Source of the DNA: Pseudonocardia sp. CNS-004
GTDB lineage: Bacteria; Actinomycetota; Actinomycetes; Mycobacteriales; Pseudonocardiaceae
DNA length: 64,000 bases
Direction: 5' to 3'
NCBI GenBank assembly: GCA_001942185.1
Contig: MKJV01000033.1
Span: 98,727 to 162,726, forward strand
In this document: positions 61,507 to 64,000 of the stretch, piece by piece
Numbering within the stretch: the first letter of the stretch is position 1
Layout of the letters: every line of letters starts with the position of its first letter
The notes under the pieces: model-generated
Databases searched by the model: none
What the model was told of the DNA's origin: nothing
What the model saw: only the letters and a program-made list of their open reading frames with translations
Translations under genes and position numbers: made by a program

Positions 61507-62804
61507 TCAGGTGGTCGCGGCCGTCATCTCCGGCGCGGTGTCGGCGCGGCCGATGGGGGACCGCGTCATGGTCAGCGCGATCGTGGTGCCGAGCAGGAGG
61601 AAGATCCCGGCGACGACGAACGCCGTCGTGTAGCTCCCGGTGGCCTGCACGACGTAGCCGGTGACGATCGGTGCCGCGATGCCGAACGTGTTGCCGCCGA
61701 CCATCGCGATGCTGTTGGCGCGCCCGGCGAGGCGGGGCGAGCGCAGGAGGTCGGCCAGCAGCGCGAGGTTCATCGACACCGCGCTCGACACGCAGGTCAG
61801 GGAGATGCTGATCAGGACGATCACGACGGCGAGCGACTCGACGAACGGCGTCAGGAGCACGACGGAGGAGACCAGGAGGAAGACGGCCACGACGATCCGG
61901 CGGCGCCCGGTGGCCCGGCCCTGCGCGCTCAGCATCCGGTCGACGACCACCCCGAGCGCGATGCCGAGCACCATGGCGACGATGTAGGGGACCGCGGTGA
62001 ACGCGCCCGACTTCAGCACCGACAGCCCGCGGGCCTGCTCCAGGTACCCGGGGAGCCAGGTGAGGAAGAGGTACTGGGTGTAGACGGCGGAGGACTGCAC
62101 GAGCGCGACGCCCCACATGCTGCGGTGGCGCAGGAGCTCGAGCACACCGACGCGCGGCCCGTCGGGAACGTCGGCCACCTGTGCGAGGCCGCGTTCGCGC
62201 AGGATCTCCTCGCGCTCGGCCGCGGGGAGCCACTTCGCCTCGGCCGGGTCGCGGAACCAGATGAGCCACGCGGCCAGCCAGACGAAGCCGACGAGGCCGA
62301 GCACGACGAACGCGGTGCGCCAGCCGTAGGCGGTGACCAGGGCCGCGGCGACCAGCGAACCGAGTGCGGCCCGGCGTAGGCGCCGGAGTTGTAGGTCGCC
62401 ACGACGCGGCCGCGCTCGGCGGCGGGCACCCACTCCTGCACCACGCGCCCGCAGGCGGGGTAGGTCGTGGACTCGCCCACGCCCATCAGGAGCCGCGCTC
62501 CGACGAGCGCGCCGAAGCCGCGGACGAGGCCCGCGAGGATGGTGGCGAGCGACCAGACCGCGATGCTGATCGCGTTGGTCCACCGGGTGCCCAGCCGGTC
62601 GGTGAGGATCCCGGCCGGGATCAGGCACAGCAGGTAGGTCCACAGGAACGTGGACAGCAGCACGCCCATCTGGCCGGGCGTGAGCCCGAACTCCTGGGAG
62701 ATCGGGGTGGCCGCGACCGACAGCGCGGACCGGTCCATGTAGTTGATCGCGACCAATAGGAACAGCAGGGTGTAGACCCACCACCTGCGCCGTGTCGTCC
62801 GCAT
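61507..62804 (-). CDS. MFS permease, ACS family (one indel)
   Basis: This carrier would be about 432 residues after restoring a G near 62370. It has LFLLVAINYMDRSALSVAATPI at the first helix, GVGESTTYPACGRVVQEWVP, and in the second half SSAVYTQYLFLTWLPGYLEQARGLS. It belongs to the same broad symporter family as the 59-kb gene but is not a close copy. It likely imports a carboxylate handled by the neighbouring enolase-superfamily enzyme. Confidence 0.83.
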
Positions 62805-62858
62805 GCCGAGAACCTCTTCGTTCGTGGGGGAAGGGGGAAGGGGGAAGGGGCCGGACGC

Positions 62859-63601
62859 TCAGGCGCCGAGGTCGATGGTCGTGGTCGGCTCCGCGCGGCC
62901 GGGGAGCCACGCGCGGATGCCGGCGGCGAGCTGCGAGTGCGCGACGACCTCGCCGTCGCGCAGGGACAGCAGCCGGTCGTGACCCGGCACCAGCACCAGG
63001 CCGGGGTCCTCGGCGAGCAGGGTGCGGACCTTCTCGATGCTGCGGCGGCTCTCCGCGGCGTCGAGCGTCATGTCCACCTCGCCGGTCCGGAGCTCGTACT
63101 CGTTCTTGACGGCGTCGCCCGCGAACAGCACCGGGCCGCCGATGGTCTCGACGCGGTAGGCGAAGTGGCCCGGCGTGTGCCCGGGGGTGGCGAGCGTGTG
63201 CACCTGCGCGAGCGGCTCGGTGCCGTCCTCGACGCGGAGCACGTGCTCGGCGCGCGCCAGCTCCTCCACGTGGAACTCCGGGAGTTCCCACGTGCCGATC
63301 GGCTGGGCTGCGGCCCACTCCAGGTCCGGGCGCGGGACCACGACCTGCGCGTTCGGGAACAGCGCGAAGTTGCAGATGTGGTCCCAGTGGCAGTGGGTGA
63401 GCAGCACGGCCGTCACGTCGGAGCGCGCGACGCCCGCTCCTCCAGCTGCGCGAGCAGCGGGGCGCGGTAGCCGTAGCCCCCGGTGTCGACGAGGATCGTG
63501 CGCCCCTCGCCCTGCAGCAGGGCGACGGTGCTCCAGCCCAGGCCACCGTGGCAGGTGCTCCGCCCGGGGAAGCCCTGGAACAGGATGCTCATCTCGTACA
63601 C
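62859..63601 (-). CDS. Metallo-beta-lactamase-fold hydrolase, lactonase-like (one indel)
   Basis: This enzyme would be 247 residues after restoring a G near 63432. The metal motif THCHWDH (HxHxDH), His in PGHTPGH, Asp in FAGDAVKNE and His in VPGHDR are all present, in the arrangement of N-acyl-homoserine-lactonase-like proteins. A lactonase acting on an aldonolactone is plausible here; quorum quenching is possible but unsupported by context. Confidence 0.82.
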
Positions 63602-63635
63602 CGCGTACCTCCTCGTCGAGTGGGTCTGTCGAGCG

Positions 63636-63956
63636 CTAGCGGACGGGGACCGAGACCGCCACGCCGTGCGCGGCGAAGGCCTGCAGGACCGCCGGGATCC
63701 CGGCGGTCGGGAGCACCTCGAGCACCTCGTAGGTCACGAGGCCCGCGGTGCTGAACGGGTCGGTGGCGGCGATCCGCTCCAGTTCCCGGCGGTCGCCGTC
63801 GGCGGCCAGGATGAAGCCGCCGTCGCGGGGCACCTGCCGGCCGGCGAGCAGGAACCGGCCATCCGCGCAGTGCCCGTCGAGCCAGTCGCGGTGCTCGTCG
63901 AGCAGGGCGTCGACCTCCTCGAGGGGCGCGCGGTAGGTGGGGAGCAGGACGAACAC
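63636..63956 (-). CDS. YciI-like small protein
   Basis: This 106-residue protein has the YciI/muconolactone-isomerase-like ferredoxin fold pattern, with LLDEHRDWLDGHCADGRFLLAG carrying the conserved His residues, and DPFSTAGLVTYEVLEV. GTG 63956 is preceded by GGAAGG. The biochemical role of this family is mostly unknown. It precedes the lactonase-like gene by 35 bases on the same strand. The last 44 bases of the window hold no gene. Confidence 0.8.
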   Translation of the reverse strand: MFVLLPTYRAPLEEVDALLDEHRDWLDGHCADGRFLLAGRQVPRDGGFILAADGDRRELERIAATDPFSTAGLVTYEVLEVLPTAGIPAVLQAFAAHGVAVSVPVR

Positions 63957-64000
63957 GTGAGCCTTCCGATCAGTGGTTGGGCCGGTCGGTGGTGGGGGTG

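Overview
The window is about 64 kb of very GC-rich DNA with frequent GTG starts, dense ATGA/GTGA gene overlaps and many ABC, GntR, IclR and CoA-metabolism genes. That composition suggests an actinomycete chromosome, perhaps a Pseudonocardia-type soil actinobacterium; the genus is inference. I see no rRNA, tRNA, CRISPR array, transposase or phage gene. It reads as a catabolic accessory region.

An important caveat is that about thirty genes or gene parts are interrupted by single-base indels. Each one I could resolve sits in a short homopolymer, mostly GG read as G or CC read as C, and restoring one base per site restores both the family sequence and a length divisible by three. I treat these as probable sequencing errors and give the corrected gene span, with the indel position in the entry.

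Layout. (1) 1-9 kb: an MFS permease diverges from a CoA-thioester operon (two-subunit CoA-transferase-like protein, two CaiB/BaiF CoA-transferases, enoyl-CoA hydratase, two 3-hydroxyacyl-CoA dehydrogenases, and a MenB/BadI-like ring-cleaving hydrolase). The shared intergenic region carries a promoter and four copies of a CCANATNATGG-like element. (2) 9-9.7 kb: remnants of an amidase and an SDR. (3) 9.7-15 kb, minus strand: a GntR regulator, an orphan peptide-type binding protein, an FAH-family hydrolase and an IlvD/Edd dehydratase, suggesting a sugar-acid route ending in a diketo-acid hydrolysis. (4) 15-41 kb: a large glycoside-utilisation locus. It holds two paralogous GH2 enzymes, a GHL6-type glycosidase, three paralogous D-2-hydroxyacid dehydrogenases, an aldo/keto reductase, one complete Dpp/Opp-type transporter, two CUT1 sugar transporters, a HIT-like protein and a GntR regulator. 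The two transcripts at 14.96 and 19.34 kb start from near-identical promoters. (5) 41-48.5 kb: an amidohydrolase and IclR regulator, divergent from an Ldh2-type dehydrogenase, iron alcohol dehydrogenase, aldo/keto reductase, enolase-superfamily enzyme and Gfo/Idh/MocA oxidoreductase. (6) 48.5-50.1 kb: decayed genes. (7) 50.1-59 kb: an IclR regulator, a 3-hydroxyisobutyrate-dehydrogenase-like gene, and a transporter (NMT1-type binding protein, ATPase, one polypeptide with two fused permease domains) followed by an unknown protein, a hydantoinase/dihydropyrimidinase and a fourth 2-hydroxyacid dehydrogenase, closed by a strong bidirectional hairpin. (8) 59-64 kb, minus strand: two MFS permeases, a second enolase-superfamily enzyme, a metallo-beta-lactamase-fold hydrolase and a YciI-like protein.

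The best candidate for an undescribed system is region 4. A near-continuous 18-kb gene run alternates transporters, glycosidases and a triplicated 2-hydroxyacid dehydrogenase, under one GntR-type regulon that also faces the sugar-acid dehydratase/hydrolase genes. I read it as uptake of an unusual oxidised or acidic glycoside, cytoplasmic hydrolysis, and NAD-dependent oxidation or reduction of the released acid. The substrate cannot be read from sequence.
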